Assembly (NCBI RefSeq): GCF_001038425.2
Contig: NZ_LDPV02000046.1
Location: forward strand, 62,001-126,000
Direction: 5' to 3'
Source: Ornithinibacillus contaminans
Lineage (GTDB): Bacteria; Bacillota; Bacilli; Bacillales; Amphibacillaceae
Length of the DNA: 64,000 nt
In this document: positions 25,997-34,202 of the stretch, one piece after another
Numbering within the stretch: the first letter of the stretch is position 1
Layout of the letters: the number at the start of each line of letters is the position of its first letter
The notes under the pieces: model-generated
Seen by the model: the letters and a program-made list of their open reading frames with translations, nothing else
Databases searched by the model: none
Told to the model about the DNA's origin: nothing
Translations under genes and position numbers: made by a program

Positions 25997-27034
25997 ATGA
26001 CTGATCGTTATGATGTGACAATTATTGGTGGAGGGCCTGCAGGGTTATTTTCTGCTTTTTATAGTGGATTGCGGGGAATGAAAACGAAAATCATAGAATT
26101 CCAACCAAAGCTTGGTGGAAAAGTTCTACTATATCCTGAAAAGATGATTTGGGATGCTGGGGGACAGCCACCAGTGTTGGGGGAAATCTTTGCGAAACAG
26201 CTTGTTCAGCAAGGTATGACTTTCCAACCAACAGTTTGCACAAATGAGAAAGTAGATTTAATTGAAAAAGATGAGAACGAGGATTTTATCATTACGACGC
26301 ATAATGGAAATAAACACTATTCGAAGTCAGTAATTGTTGCAATTGGTGGTGGGATAATTCAACCTAAACCACTTCAAGTTGAGGGTGCGGAAAAATATGT
26401 AGGTAAGAATTTACACTATACCGTTAACGATTTGCGGCAATTTCGCGACAAAGTAGTCATGATTTCTGGTGGTGGGGATTCTGCAGTGGATTGGGCTGCC
26501 GAATTACTATATATAGCGAAAAAGGTGTATATCGTTTCCAGACGAGATAAGTTATCTGCGCATGAAGCATTAGTAAAACGACTAGAAAGCAGCAGTGCAA
26601 CTATCGTAACGAATAGTAGAATCAATGGTTTGGTAGGAGATGCCGACCAGATAAATCAAGTTTTATTAGAGGATATACATAGTGGAACTATTACAGCACA
26701 GGACATTGATTATCTTATTGTAAACCATGGCTATAATCAGGATTCTTCTTTTGAACTTGGTTCAGATCTATCGTTAGAAATGAAGGACGATTACTTCTTC
26801 TTGGGAAATCCACAAGGCTATACATCGGAGGATGGTATTTTTGCTGCCGGTGACATTTTAGCTTACGATGGAAAGGTAAACTTGCTAATTGGTGCGTTTC
26901 AGGATGCGGTAAATGCCGTTAATAGTGCGAAGACTTATTTAGAGCCAAGTGCTACCAAAATTGCAATGGTATCCTCCCATAATGAAGCCTTTGATGAACA
27001 AAACGAGAAATTAAAACGTGAAATGCTACGATAA
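25997..27034 (+). CDS. Ferredoxin/flavodoxin-NADP(+) reductase, thioredoxin-reductase type
   Basis: 345 residues. FAD-binding GGGPAGLFSAFYSG near the N-terminus, NADPH-binding GGGDSAVDWA in the middle, and a C-terminal GDILAYDGKVNLLIGAFQDA. It lacks the CxxC of thioredoxin reductase, as expected for the YumC/YcgT class. ATG 25997 is chosen because CTGGAGTG precedes it; the upstream frame start at 25952 has no RBS. The shared Fur box suggests a role in reductive iron release or supply of reduced ferredoxin/flavodoxin in iron limitation. Confidence 0.88.
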   Translation: MTDRYDVTIIGGGPAGLFSAFYSGLRGMKTKIIEFQPKLGGKVLLYPEKMIWDAGGQPPVLGEIFAKQLVQQGMTFQPTVCTNEKVDLIEKDENEDFIITTHNGNKHYSKSVIVAIGGGIIQPKPLQVEGAEKYVGKNLHYTVNDLRQFRDKVVMISGGGDSAVDWAAELLYIAKKVYIVSRRDKLSAHEALVKRLESSSATIVTNSRINGLVGDADQINQVLLEDIHSGTITAQDIDYLIVNHGYNQDSSFELGSDLSLEMKDDYFFLGNPQGYTSEDGIFAAGDILAYDGKVNLLIGAFQDAVNAVNSAKTYLEPSATKIAMVSSHNEAFDEQNEKLKREMLR

Positions 27035-27040
27035 GAAGTG

Positions 27041-27076
27041 AAAGGTAGTCCATAATGATGGATTACCTTTTTTTTG
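27041..27076 (+). terminator. Rho-independent terminator
   Basis: AAGGTAGTCCAT / ATGGATTACCTT (one G-T pair) followed by eight Ts. Confidence 0.9.
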
Positions 27077-27159
27077 CATGAAGGTTTATGAAGCTATACA
27101 TAATCTGGAAGATGGCAGGAAAAACTATGAGCGATACGTAGAATTTTTGGAGGGTTTGT

Positions 27160-27435
27160 ATGGCACAGGTTAATTTACATCAGAAGCTACAACAAGCTAG
27201 TCAGTTATTACAAGAAGCACAACAGGCAGTTGTTCAGGCTGCGGGGCAGGATATGAGCTTACTAGAACAAGCTCATCAAAAGCTCGAGCAAGCAGAACGT
27301 GAGCTGCGAAATGTGCAGAATCAGGCAGGAACAGAAGCTACGGAAAATGCGCAATTCCAACAAGCATTTGAAGAATTGCATGACGTTCGACAACAAGTGC
27401 AAGAAGCACAACAAAATAGTACGGATGTATTATAG
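27160..27435 (+). CDS. Glutamine-rich coiled-coil small protein, 91 aa
   Basis: Composition is dominated by Gln, Glu and Ala, with heptad-like spacing (LHQKLQQASQLLQEAQQAV; QKLEQAERELRNVQNQ), so it is almost certainly an alpha-helical hairpin or coiled coil. No Cys, no signal peptide. A GGAGGG site precedes ATG 27160 and a perfect terminator follows it, so it is a monocistronic real gene. Function unknown. Confidence 0.75.
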   Translation: MAQVNLHQKLQQASQLLQEAQQAVVQAAGQDMSLLEQAHQKLEQAERELRNVQNQAGTEATENAQFQQAFEELHDVRQQVQEAQQNSTDVL

Positions 27436-27441
27436 AAATGG

Positions 27442-27474
27442 AAGGAGACCTTAAAATGAGAGGTCTCCTTTTAT
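27442..27474 (+). terminator. Rho-independent terminator
   Basis: Perfect stem AAGGAGACCT (27442-27451) / AGGTCTCCTT (27461-27470) followed by TTT. Confidence 0.88.
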
Positions 27475-27483
27475 ATGAAAAGA

Positions 27484-27515
27484 AATTCGACAAAATTCGG
27501 GTGGTGACAGGCACC
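27484..27515 (+). repeat. Dispersed intergenic repeat, copy 3
   Basis: AATTCGACAAAATTCGGG then TGGTGACAGGCACC, identical by eye to the core of copy 1. It lies upstream of the MarR gene in the same orientation. Confidence 0.88.
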
Positions 27516-27533
27516 ACCTATTTTTGGTATAAT
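27504..27533 (+). promoter_or_regulatory. Putative promoter using the repeat as -35 box
   Basis: GTGACA (27504-27509, inside repeat copy 3), 18-bp spacer, perfect TATAAT (27528-27533). The MarR start lies about 40 bp downstream. Geometry is identical to that at 9678-9707. Confidence 0.62.
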
Positions 27534-27574
27534 TTGTTTCGTTAACTAACTAATTTGGTTTGGTGGTGTTTGGT

Positions 27575-28006
27575 GTGGGGGTTCCGCATAGGCAGCTTTT
27601 TTATGAGTATGTATCGATGTATCGTCCTTTTTTAAATGAGTTGAATGAGCAGCTTGCTCCATTTCGAATTCATTTATCCGATTGGAAAATATTATATTTT
27701 ATTTTACGAGAAGGCGGTAATACAGTCAGTGCGATTTCTACTCACTTTAAGGTAGAAAAGCCGACGATAACTAAAATTATTCAAAAATTGTTAGAGCTTG
27801 GATATGTAGAGGTTATCACTGGGACCGACAGAAGGGTAAAGGTTATTCAACTAACGGATGAGGGGCAAGAAATCTGTAATCAAGTTAACGATACATTAGA
27901 TCAGCTACATGAATATTTATTAGAAGATGTATCAGAAGAAGAACAATTATTGGTAGCCCGTGTGCTCCAGAGTATTTCACAGAAATTAGGTGTCAATAAG
28001 GGATGA
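27575..28006 (+). CDS. MarR family transcriptional regulator
   Basis: 143 residues from GTG 27575. The winged helix is visible as VSAISTHFKVEKPTITKIIQKL followed by the wing TGTDRRVKVIQLT. GTG 27575 is preferred because GGTGGTG lies 6 nt upstream; the longest frame starts at TTG 27560. The stop overlaps the MFS start (ATGA), so the two are coupled and the regulator probably controls the exporter. Confidence 0.85.
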   Translation: MGVPHRQLFYEYVSMYRPFLNELNEQLAPFRIHLSDWKILYFILREGGNTVSAISTHFKVEKPTITKIIQKLLELGYVEVITGTDRRVKVIQLTDEGQEICNQVNDTLDQLHEYLLEDVSEEEQLLVARVLQSISQKLGVNKG

Positions 28007-29211
28007 ATGAAATGCAGAAAGAAAAATTGTGGACGAAAGATTTTATTTCCGTATCTGTCGTTAACTTTGTCATGATGCTATCGATGTATTTATTACTTGT
28101 TACGATGGCTTCTTATGCCACGGAGAAGTATGATGCCTCAACAAGTATGGCTGGATTAGTTTCTAGTATTTTTATCATTGGTGTATTAATTGGTAGATTA
28201 TATATTGGGAAGGAATTAGGACGATTTGGGAGTAAAAAAGTATTAGTGATTGGAATTGTATTTTTTGTGCTGGTCACAATGCTTTATTTTATTCCTGCTA
28301 ATTTATATGTATTGTTGATTGTTCGGTTCTTACACGGTCTTGGAGTTGGATTTGCTACAACTGCAACTGGTACAATGATTGCTCAAATTATTCCGACTAG
28401 CAGAAAAGGGGAGGGAATTGGCTATTTTAGTCTGAGTGTTATACTATCAACCGCGATAGGTCCTTTAATTGGTATCATCTTAATCGAATATTTAGGCTAT
28501 CCTAGTATCTTTGTATTTTCATTAGTCGTAGGAATCATTAGCTTGTTTATCGCACTACCGGTTAATCCGCCAGTAATCAATTATGAAGAAGTGGAAGAAA
28601 GGAAGCAAAAAGGATTTAGAATATCCAATTATTTGGAACCAAGTGCCTTACCGGTATCGATCGTGATGCTCGTTGCAGCAATGGCATATTCTAGTACACT
28701 ATCATTTATAACCTCCTATGCAGCTGATATTGATTTAGTTGAAGCAGGGAGCATGTATTTCTTTTTTTATGCGATTGCAGTATTATCACGACCGTTTACT
28801 GGAAAAATCATGGATGTGAAAGGTGCTAATCTAGTAGCCTTTCCGGCGTTGGTTCTATTTGCAATCGGAATGTTTATATTAAGCCAAGCAACATCGAATG
28901 TTGTTTTCCTGATTGCTGCTGCGTTAATCGGTTTGGGTTATGGAAACCTACAATCAATCATCCAAACGCTTGCGATAAAAGTAACACCACCACATCGAAT
29001 GGGGCTTGCGAATTCAACCTATTTTATAGCACTTGATTTTGGTATTGGTATTGGTCCATTTGTTTTGGGCTTCATTATTCCAGAATTTGGCTATAGAGGC
29101 ATGTATTCCGCAATGGTTGGTTTGATTGTAATTAGTATTGTACTTTATTATTTTTTGCATGGTCGGAAGGAAAAGAAGCTATTTAATCAAAGCAGTATGA
29201 ATGAAAATTAG
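28003..29211 (+). CDS. MFS drug-efflux-type transporter
   Basis: 402 residues, about 12 membrane helices. The loop 2-3 signature appears as GRLYIGKELGRFGSKKV and loop 8-9 as SRPFTGKIMDVKGAN. It belongs to the 12-TM proton-antiport group (DHA1-like). It is translationally coupled to the upstream MarR gene. It is related to the partial transporter at the window start. Confidence 0.88.
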   Translation: MNEMQKEKLWTKDFISVSVVNFVMMLSMYLLLVTMASYATEKYDASTSMAGLVSSIFIIGVLIGRLYIGKELGRFGSKKVLVIGIVFFVLVTMLYFIPANLYVLLIVRFLHGLGVGFATTATGTMIAQIIPTSRKGEGIGYFSLSVILSTAIGPLIGIILIEYLGYPSIFVFSLVVGIISLFIALPVNPPVINYEEVEERKQKGFRISNYLEPSALPVSIVMLVAAMAYSSTLSFITSYAADIDLVEAGSMYFFFYAIAVLSRPFTGKIMDVKGANLVAFPALVLFAIGMFILSQATSNVVFLIAAALIGLGYGNLQSIIQTLAIKVTPPHRMGLANSTYFIALDFGIGIGPFVLGFIIPEFGYRGMYSAMVGLIVISIVLYYFLHGRKEKKLFNQSSMNEN

Positions 29212-29216
29212 TATGC

Positions 29217-29264
29217 AGAAGTCTCTAATCGATTCGCTGTTGAGTCGATTAGAGACTTCTTTTA
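29217..29264 (+). terminator. Strong rho-independent terminator
   Basis: Perfect 16-bp stem AGAAGTCTCTAATCGA / TCGATTAGAGACTTCT followed by TTTT. Confidence 0.92.
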
Positions 29265-29397
29265 TTTCAATATGACAATGCGCTCTGAAATAAACTTGTA
29301 ACATTCACTTAAACGTATCGAAATCTAGTAATGGTATACTTCTTCTGGTAGATTGTAAACGTCTGTAACAATTTTTACTAGGAAGCAGGGGAAAAAG

Positions 29398-30528
29398 TTG
29401 AAAAAAATAACTGCAATTACCTTAGCGACTGCAATTATTATTGGAAGTGCATTTAGTAGTATTGATACATTTGCAGATGCAAAAGATGATTTAAAGAATA
29501 TTAAGGAACAACGTGAGAATATTAAGGAAAATCTCTCAGATGCTGAGGCTCAAATCAATACGATAATGTCTGAAATAGATGAAATTAATGCAGAAATTGA
29601 GCGAGTGAATCAAGAGATTGCCCAGAAGCAAGATGTAATTAATCAAACAGATAAAAAGATTTCTGATACAGTAGCGGAAATTGGGGATCTTCAAGCTGAA
29701 ATACAAGAATTAGAAGCAGATATTGAAAAACGCTATTCGATTTTGGAAGAAAGAATATCCTCTTATCAAAAGTCTGGCGGCGCTATTAATTATCTGGAAG
29801 TAATTTTTGGTGCACAAAGCTTTAGTGATTTCATTGGTCGTATTACTATGGTGAATACAATTGCGGAATCCGATACGGCACTAATTGAGACAATTGAATC
29901 AGATTTACAAACGATTGAAGAAAAGAAATTACTTGCTTTACAAAAATTAGATGAATTAAATGATATGAAAGTACAGCAAGAAGAAGCACTGGCAACAATT
30001 GAGGAAAAGAAATCTCAAAATGAGAATAGAAAGCAATCATTAGAATCAAAACAAGCGAATGTTCTTGATTTGATAAATGAGCTAGAATCAAAGGATAGTA
30101 ATCTTGCTTCACTAGAGTCAGAGGTAAAGCAAAGCATTGCTGCAGCCAAAGCGGCGAAGCGAAGAGAGCAAGAACAAAGAGCGAAAGAAGCAAAAGCTGC
30201 GTCAGAGGGATCTGAGCAAACATCATCAGAAGAAGTTAAAGGTAAGACCATTTCCGTAACAGCTACTGCTTATACGAGTGATTGTAGTGGATGCTCAGGA
30301 ACAACGTATACTGGAATTAATTTAAAAGATAATCCTAATGCAAAGGTTATTGCGGTTGACCCAACAGTCATTCCTTTAGGTTCGGTTGTTTATGTGGAAG
30401 GCTACGGCTATGCAATTGCTGGTGATATTGGAAGTGCTATTAAAGGAAATAAAATTGATGTGTTCGTCCCGACTAAAGCAGAAGCCTTAAAATGGGGTGT
30501 ACGAACTGTTAAGGTAACGATACAATAA
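29398..30528 (+). CDS. Secreted coiled-coil protein with C-terminal 3D domain (cell wall)
   Basis: 376 residues. A signal peptide (about 1-27, ending near TFADA) is followed by a long coiled coil (about 30-260) of the CwlO/PcsB N-terminal type, an Ala/Lys/Glu-rich linker, and a C-terminal 3D domain (about 285-376) with its three aspartates in AVDPTVIPLGS, AGDIGSAIKG and IDVF. 3D domains of this kind occur in YocH/YuiC and resemble MltA-type lytic enzymes. The start TTG 29398 follows AGGGGAAAAAG. It probably acts in peptidoglycan turnover outside the membrane. Confidence 0.88.
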   Translation: MKKITAITLATAIIIGSAFSSIDTFADAKDDLKNIKEQRENIKENLSDAEAQINTIMSEIDEINAEIERVNQEIAQKQDVINQTDKKISDTVAEIGDLQAEIQELEADIEKRYSILEERISSYQKSGGAINYLEVIFGAQSFSDFIGRITMVNTIAESDTALIETIESDLQTIEEKKLLALQKLDELNDMKVQQEEALATIEEKKSQNENRKQSLESKQANVLDLINELESKDSNLASLESEVKQSIAAAKAAKRREQEQRAKEAKAASEGSEQTSSEEVKGKTISVTATAYTSDCSGCSGTTYTGINLKDNPNAKVIAVDPTVIPLGSVVYVEGYGYAIAGDIGSAIKGNKIDVFVPTKAEALKWGVRTVKVTIQ

Positions 30529-30554
30529 CGCATAATGCGGAAAGAGATAATGAG

Positions 30555-30604
30555 AGGAACAGTCTATTCACTAGTACCAATAGTGAAAGGCTGTTCCTTT
30601 TTTT
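30555..30604. terminator. Terminator between convergent genes
   Basis: Long imperfect stem: AGGAACAG...CTATTCACTA / TAGTGAA..CTGTTCCT, followed by seven Ts; its 3' side touches the stop of the CotF gene on the minus strand. Confidence 0.85.
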
Positions 30605-30899
30605 AATCGGCTAATTTTAACGCAGCCTTGGTTGTTTTTTGTGCTACTTCAGCTTGTGCCTTTAAGTCACTAGGATGAAAGTAGCCTTTTTCTACCATAT
30701 ACTGAGTTATTTTTTCATGTGCTTCTATTGAATAAGTTAATTGCTTTTTTAGGGTGTCACGTACTTCTGGTGTCACGGATTCTGTAATGGCTAATGTGTA
30801 GTTTTGTATCGCGGTTTTAGTTGCAAGTAAGAAATCTGTAGCTATTACTTGATCAGTCATGCCGCTAAGACCTGCAATTTTTTGAATCATATTTGTCAT
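30603..30899 (-). CDS. CotF-family spore coat protein (YraD-like)
   Basis: 98 residues. The coat F domain pattern is clear: DFLLATKTAIQNYTLAITESVTPEVR, then a helix with HEKITQYMVEKGYFHPSDL. In B. subtilis the homologues yraD and yraF sit around adhB and are sporulation genes. It overlaps the 68-aa gene upstream by 4 nt. A mother-cell coat location is inferred from family. Confidence 0.87.
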   Translation of the reverse strand: MTNMIQKIAGLSGMTDQVIATDFLLATKTAIQNYTLAITESVTPEVRDTLKKQLTYSIEAHEKITQYMVEKGYFHPSDLKAQAEVAQKTTKAALKLAD

Positions 30900-31102
30900 A
30901 GCTGTATCTTCCTACTTTCTAGTAATTGGTTTAATTCTTTGACATGGTTTTTTCCTTCTGTAACTTCAGTGTTTAATATTTCTTTTAACTGCTCACAGCC
31001 AACGAGCCCTTTCATCGTAGCTACTTTCGTTAAACTTAGATTTTTAAATGTTAAAATACCCTGTAATTCCAAGGTTTCATGTAGAGCTATTTTATCCTCC
31101 AT
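30896..31102 (-). CDS. Small coat-associated protein (YraE/YraG-like)
   Basis: 68 residues. It begins EDKIALHETLELQGILTFKN, and the 69-aa protein encoded divergently at 31247 has the same HET-x-LxxxLxxK pattern, so they are paralogues. ATG 31102 is chosen because TAGGAGTG precedes it; the much longer open frame reaching 31273 has no RBS. It is translationally coupled to the CotF gene. Confidence 0.8.
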   Translation of the reverse strand: MEDKIALHETLELQGILTFKNLSLTKVATMKGLVGCEQLKEILNTEVTEGKNHVKELNQLLESRKIQL

Positions 31103-31246
31103 ATCATCACTCCTATTTAAATCTTGCTTTTCTTTATAATCCCTAGTTATGACCTTCTTATTCGATACGCGCTCTAGGATTATTTTTCGAATAGCATAGG
31201 GCATTCGAGACAAAATAGCAGTAGCGTTAAATAGGAGGTTATCTGA

Positions 31247-31456
31247 ATGGGAAAAGAGGACATGGCATTTCATGAAACAGTAGACTTACATGAACTTCTT
31301 AATATGAAAACTGTTGGATTATTGAAATCCAAGCTTACACAAGGTGTCGTTTTTGATCAGGATTTACGGAAGCTCATGGAAAAAAATGTGCAAATGTCAA
31401 TTCAAGATGTGAAACAGCTACAACGTCTTTACCCCTATACACGATCGGAAAAATGA
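31247..31456 (+). CDS. Small coat-associated protein (YraE/YraG-like)
   Basis: 69 residues, paralogue of the protein at 30896-31102 (AFHETVDLHELLNMKTVGLLKSK). TAGGAGG precedes ATG 31247 by about 11 nt. It is followed after 9 nt by a second CotF gene, so the pair repeats, in the opposite direction, the pair on the minus strand. Confidence 0.8.
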   Translation: MGKEDMAFHETVDLHELLNMKTVGLLKSKLTQGVVFDQDLRKLMEKNVQMSIQDVKQLQRLYPYTRSEK

Positions 31457-31465
31457 GGTGAGAAA

Positions 31466-31825
31466 ATGAATGATTACTTGGACCCAATAAACTCTGTTGG
31501 GATGCCTGAAAAAATAGATTCTGCCATCGCAATGGAATTATTGATGAGTGTTAAGGTAGCCGTACGCAATTATGGGATTGCATTAACAGAGGCTGTCAGT
31601 CCAGAAGTTCGTACAACTATACGAAATCAAATGGAAGCAGCGATTGACTTTCACGGTGAGGTAACAGACCTCATGATAAAGAAGAAATGGTTCTACCCGT
31701 ATGACTTAAGTGAACAACAAACAATTGATTTAGATGCAGCACAAACAGCTGTAGATATTGCAGGCTTGCATTTATTCCCAGAAAACAATAATCGCAAGGG
31801 ATTATTTCCGACCCCACCAGAGTAG
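31466..31825 (+). CDS. CotF-family spore coat protein (YraF-like)
   Basis: 119 residues. Coat F domain with AMELLMSVKVAVRNYGIALTEA..VSPEVR and HGEVTDLMIKKKWFYPYDL. It has a C-terminal Asn/Pro-rich tail absent from the 98-aa paralogue, similar to the size difference between B. subtilis YraD and YraF. It is 18 nt upstream of the alcohol dehydrogenase. Confidence 0.87.
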   Translation: MNDYLDPINSVGMPEKIDSAIAMELLMSVKVAVRNYGIALTEAVSPEVRTTIRNQMEAAIDFHGEVTDLMIKKKWFYPYDLSEQQTIDLDAAQTAVDIAGLHLFPENNNRKGLFPTPPE

Positions 31826-31843
31826 AGAAAGGAAGAAAGACCA

Positions 31844-32980
31844 ATGAAAGCAGTAACCTATCAAGGAGTAAAGAATATAGAAGTGAAAGATGTAGAAGCT
31901 CCAAGTATTCAAAAATCGGATGATATTATTGTGAAATTAACGAATACGGCAATTTGTGGATCTGATTTACATTTAATTCATGGTATGATGCCGAATCTAC
32001 AAGAGAATTATGTAATAGGACATGAGCCAATGGGAATTGTAGAGGAAGTCGGACCTGATGTAAACAAGGTGAAAAAAGGGGATCGTGTAGTTATTCCGTT
32101 TAACATCAGCTGTGGAGAATGTTGGTTTTGCAAAAATCAGTTAGAAAGCCAATGTGATAATTCCAATGATAATGGTGAGATGGGTGCTTATTTTGGTTAT
32201 TCTGGTACAACAGGTGGGTATCCTGGTGGACAAGCAGAGTATTTACGCGTTCCTTATGGGAATTTTGTCCCATACAAAATTCCAGATGATAGTGAGATAG
32301 ATGACGATAATTTAGTGTTGCTATCGGATGCTGGAACAACAGCATATTGGAGCGTCGATAATTCCGGATTAAAAGCAGGAGATACAGCTATTATTTTAGG
32401 GTGTGGTCCGATTGGATTATTAGCCCAGAAATTTGCTTGGCTTAAAGGAGCAAAGCGGGTAATTGCCGTTGATTATGTTGGGTATCGTTTGGAGCATGCA
32501 AAACGTACAAACAATGTTGAAATTGTTAATTTTGAAGAGCATTCAACTGTCGGTTCTTATTTACTTGAAATGACAAAGGGTGGGGCCGATGTTGTGATTG
32601 ATTGTGTTGGAATGGATGGGAAGATGACAGATTTGGAGTTTTTAGGAACGGGACTAAGACTTCATGGTGGTTCCATGGGTGCCATTGTTACAGCCAGTCA
32701 GTGTGTCCGTAAAGGTGGAAATATCCAAGTGACAGGGGTTTATGCTGCCCGATATAACGCATTTCCTTTTGGTGATATTTTTGCACGAAATGTGAATATA
32801 CGAACTGGACAAGCGCCTGTCATTCATTATATGCCGGCATTACATGATTTAATTGCACAAGGAAAAGTAAACTTGAGTGACATTATTACGCATAAAATTC
32901 CATTAGCTGAAGCAAAACATGGCTATGAAGTGTTTGATACGAAAACAGATAATTGTATTAAGGTTGTTTTACAGCCATAG
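31844..32980 (+). CDS. adhB: Zinc-dependent alcohol dehydrogenase
   Basis: 378 residues, medium-chain dehydrogenase. The catalytic zinc site is C-G-S-D-L-H in TAICGSDLHLIHG plus GHEPMGIVEEVG; the structural zinc cysteines follow in CGECWFCKNQLESQC. The Rossmann motif GCGPIGLLAQ comes next. Position beside CotF/yra genes is the same as for adhB in B. subtilis, hence the symbol; the substrate is unknown. RBS AGAGAAAGGAAG precedes ATG 31844. Confidence 0.87.
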   Translation: MKAVTYQGVKNIEVKDVEAPSIQKSDDIIVKLTNTAICGSDLHLIHGMMPNLQENYVIGHEPMGIVEEVGPDVNKVKKGDRVVIPFNISCGECWFCKNQLESQCDNSNDNGEMGAYFGYSGTTGGYPGGQAEYLRVPYGNFVPYKIPDDSEIDDDNLVLLSDAGTTAYWSVDNSGLKAGDTAIILGCGPIGLLAQKFAWLKGAKRVIAVDYVGYRLEHAKRTNNVEIVNFEEHSTVGSYLLEMTKGGADVVIDCVGMDGKMTDLEFLGTGLRLHGGSMGAIVTASQCVRKGGNIQVTGVYAARYNAFPFGDIFARNVNIRTGQAPVIHYMPALHDLIAQGKVNLSDIITHKIPLAEAKHGYEVFDTKTDNCIKVVLQP

Positions 32981-32988
32981 ACACAACA

Positions 32989-33027
32989 GAAGTGCCAGAC
33001 AATCCTTCATGGGATATCTGGCACTTC
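32989..33027. terminator. Hairpin between convergent genes
   Basis: Perfect 11-bp stem GAAGTGCCAGA (32989-32999) / TCTGGCACTTC (33017-33027); the T tract is weak, so termination is inferred from position. Confidence 0.7.
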
Positions 33028-33031
33028 CTAG

Positions 33032-34189
33032 TTATGTGGCTTGTGCTTGAATGGGTGCACGGAGTTTAACGAGTCCAAGGACGGTTAAGACGCTCATTCC
33101 AATGATAAACGCAATAAAATAAGGCGAGATAAAGTCTCGGGAAATTCCTGTTATAAATGAACTTGCAATAATTCCTAACGAATAGACAGCGGACATGACT
33201 CCAAACGCCTTACCATAGGCATCGTTAGTAACATTCTCGGTAATAGCAGTAGCCATCGCGGGCATGATTAGACCAGAAAAAAGTCCTATTGTAAAAAGTG
33301 GAATTGGTAGTGCGATATTCGGTAGAGCAACTAAAATAAATATTGAGATGGACATACCGAATAATCCAATCATTAGTCTTTTCATCGGATCAAATCGGTT
33401 AATGAAGAAGAGTGATAACGTTAAAAACGTTCCGATTCCCATAAAACTAAACAGCTGTCCAGTGGCTGCGGTCGAAAGCCCTTTTTCAACGGTTAAGTAC
33501 GGAATTTCGTAAATGATGACACCATGGTTATACATAACAGCAAATCCAACTAAATAAATGACAGCTAATTTTGGTATTGTAATTAAATTTAGGAGATTCA
33601 CGTTTTTTTGCTTGCTGTGTTTCATAATTTCTTGATGCTCTCGTAAATACTGTGTTGCAAATACCCCGGTCAAAATCATTGCAGTTCCAATAACATAGTA
33701 GGTGTACTGATACCCAATTAATTCCACTAGGTTTCCACCAATTAACGGCCCGATGATGCTTGCAAATGTCGTTAGAATTCCATTCATAGCAATATTTTTT
33801 CCTTGTTGATGACTATTGGTTGCATAGCCTGACAGCAATGCCAGAACAGCAGGAATCAAGAATGCCAGGGCAAATCCATTTAAAGCATGTAATAATAATA
33901 AATCTACAGCATTAGATGCAAGGCCATGGGCAAAAAATATAATACCTGATGTGAATATTGGAATAGTAATAAAAACTTTTTTTCCTAATCGATCTATCAG
34001 TGGTCCGGATAATAAGTTTCCAATTAAATTAGTGAAGGAAGTCACACTTAAGATAATTCCAATGAGAATACTGGATGCACCTAATATGGCTGCAAAAGGA
34101 GTAAAGATGGGTACTTGCAACCTCATAATGAGGCTAATAAAAAACATAATAATAAAGATGTACAATTTTTCTACCGTAGATTCTCGCAT
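33032..34189 (-). CDS. MFS transporter
   Basis: 385 residues from ATG 34189, about 12 helices. The loop 2-3 signature is GPLIDRLGKKVF. The minus strand reads CCGAGGTGAAAAAAATG, so ATG 34189 has its RBS (GAGGTG); GTG 34198 would have none. A perfect 7-1-7 palindrome lies directly upstream of the RBS, suggesting a dedicated repressor. Substrate unknown. Confidence 0.85.
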   Translation of the reverse strand: MRESTVEKLYIFIIMFFISLIMRLQVPIFTPFAAILGASSILIGIILSVTSFTNLIGNLLSGPLIDRLGKKVFITIPIFTSGIIFFAHGLASNAVDLLLLHALNGFALAFLIPAVLALLSGYATNSHQQGKNIAMNGILTTFASIIGPLIGGNLVELIGYQYTYYVIGTAMILTGVFATQYLREHQEIMKHSKQKNVNLLNLITIPKLAVIYLVGFAVMYNHGVIIYEIPYLTVEKGLSTAATGQLFSFMGIGTFLTLSLFFINRFDPMKRLMIGLFGMSISIFILVALPNIALPIPLFTIGLFSGLIMPAMATAITENVTNDAYGKAFGVMSAVYSLGIIASSFITGISRDFISPYFIAFIIGMSVLTVLGLVKLRAPIQAQAT

Positions 34190-34202
34190 TTTTTTCACCT
34201 CG

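Noticed and set aside
29354-29369. WalR binding site in front of the 3D-domain gene
   Set aside because: The two TGTAA half-sites are 4 rather than 5 bp apart, so it is kept only as a hint in a finding, not as a feature.
31103-31246. Sporulation sigma promoters between the divergent coat genes
   Set aside because: I found CATA-like fragments but no pair of -35 and -10 with correct spacing on either strand.
32989-33027. Further copy of the dispersed repeat (contains GTGCCAGA)
   Set aside because: Only a few bases match; it is an unrelated perfect hairpin with its own arms.
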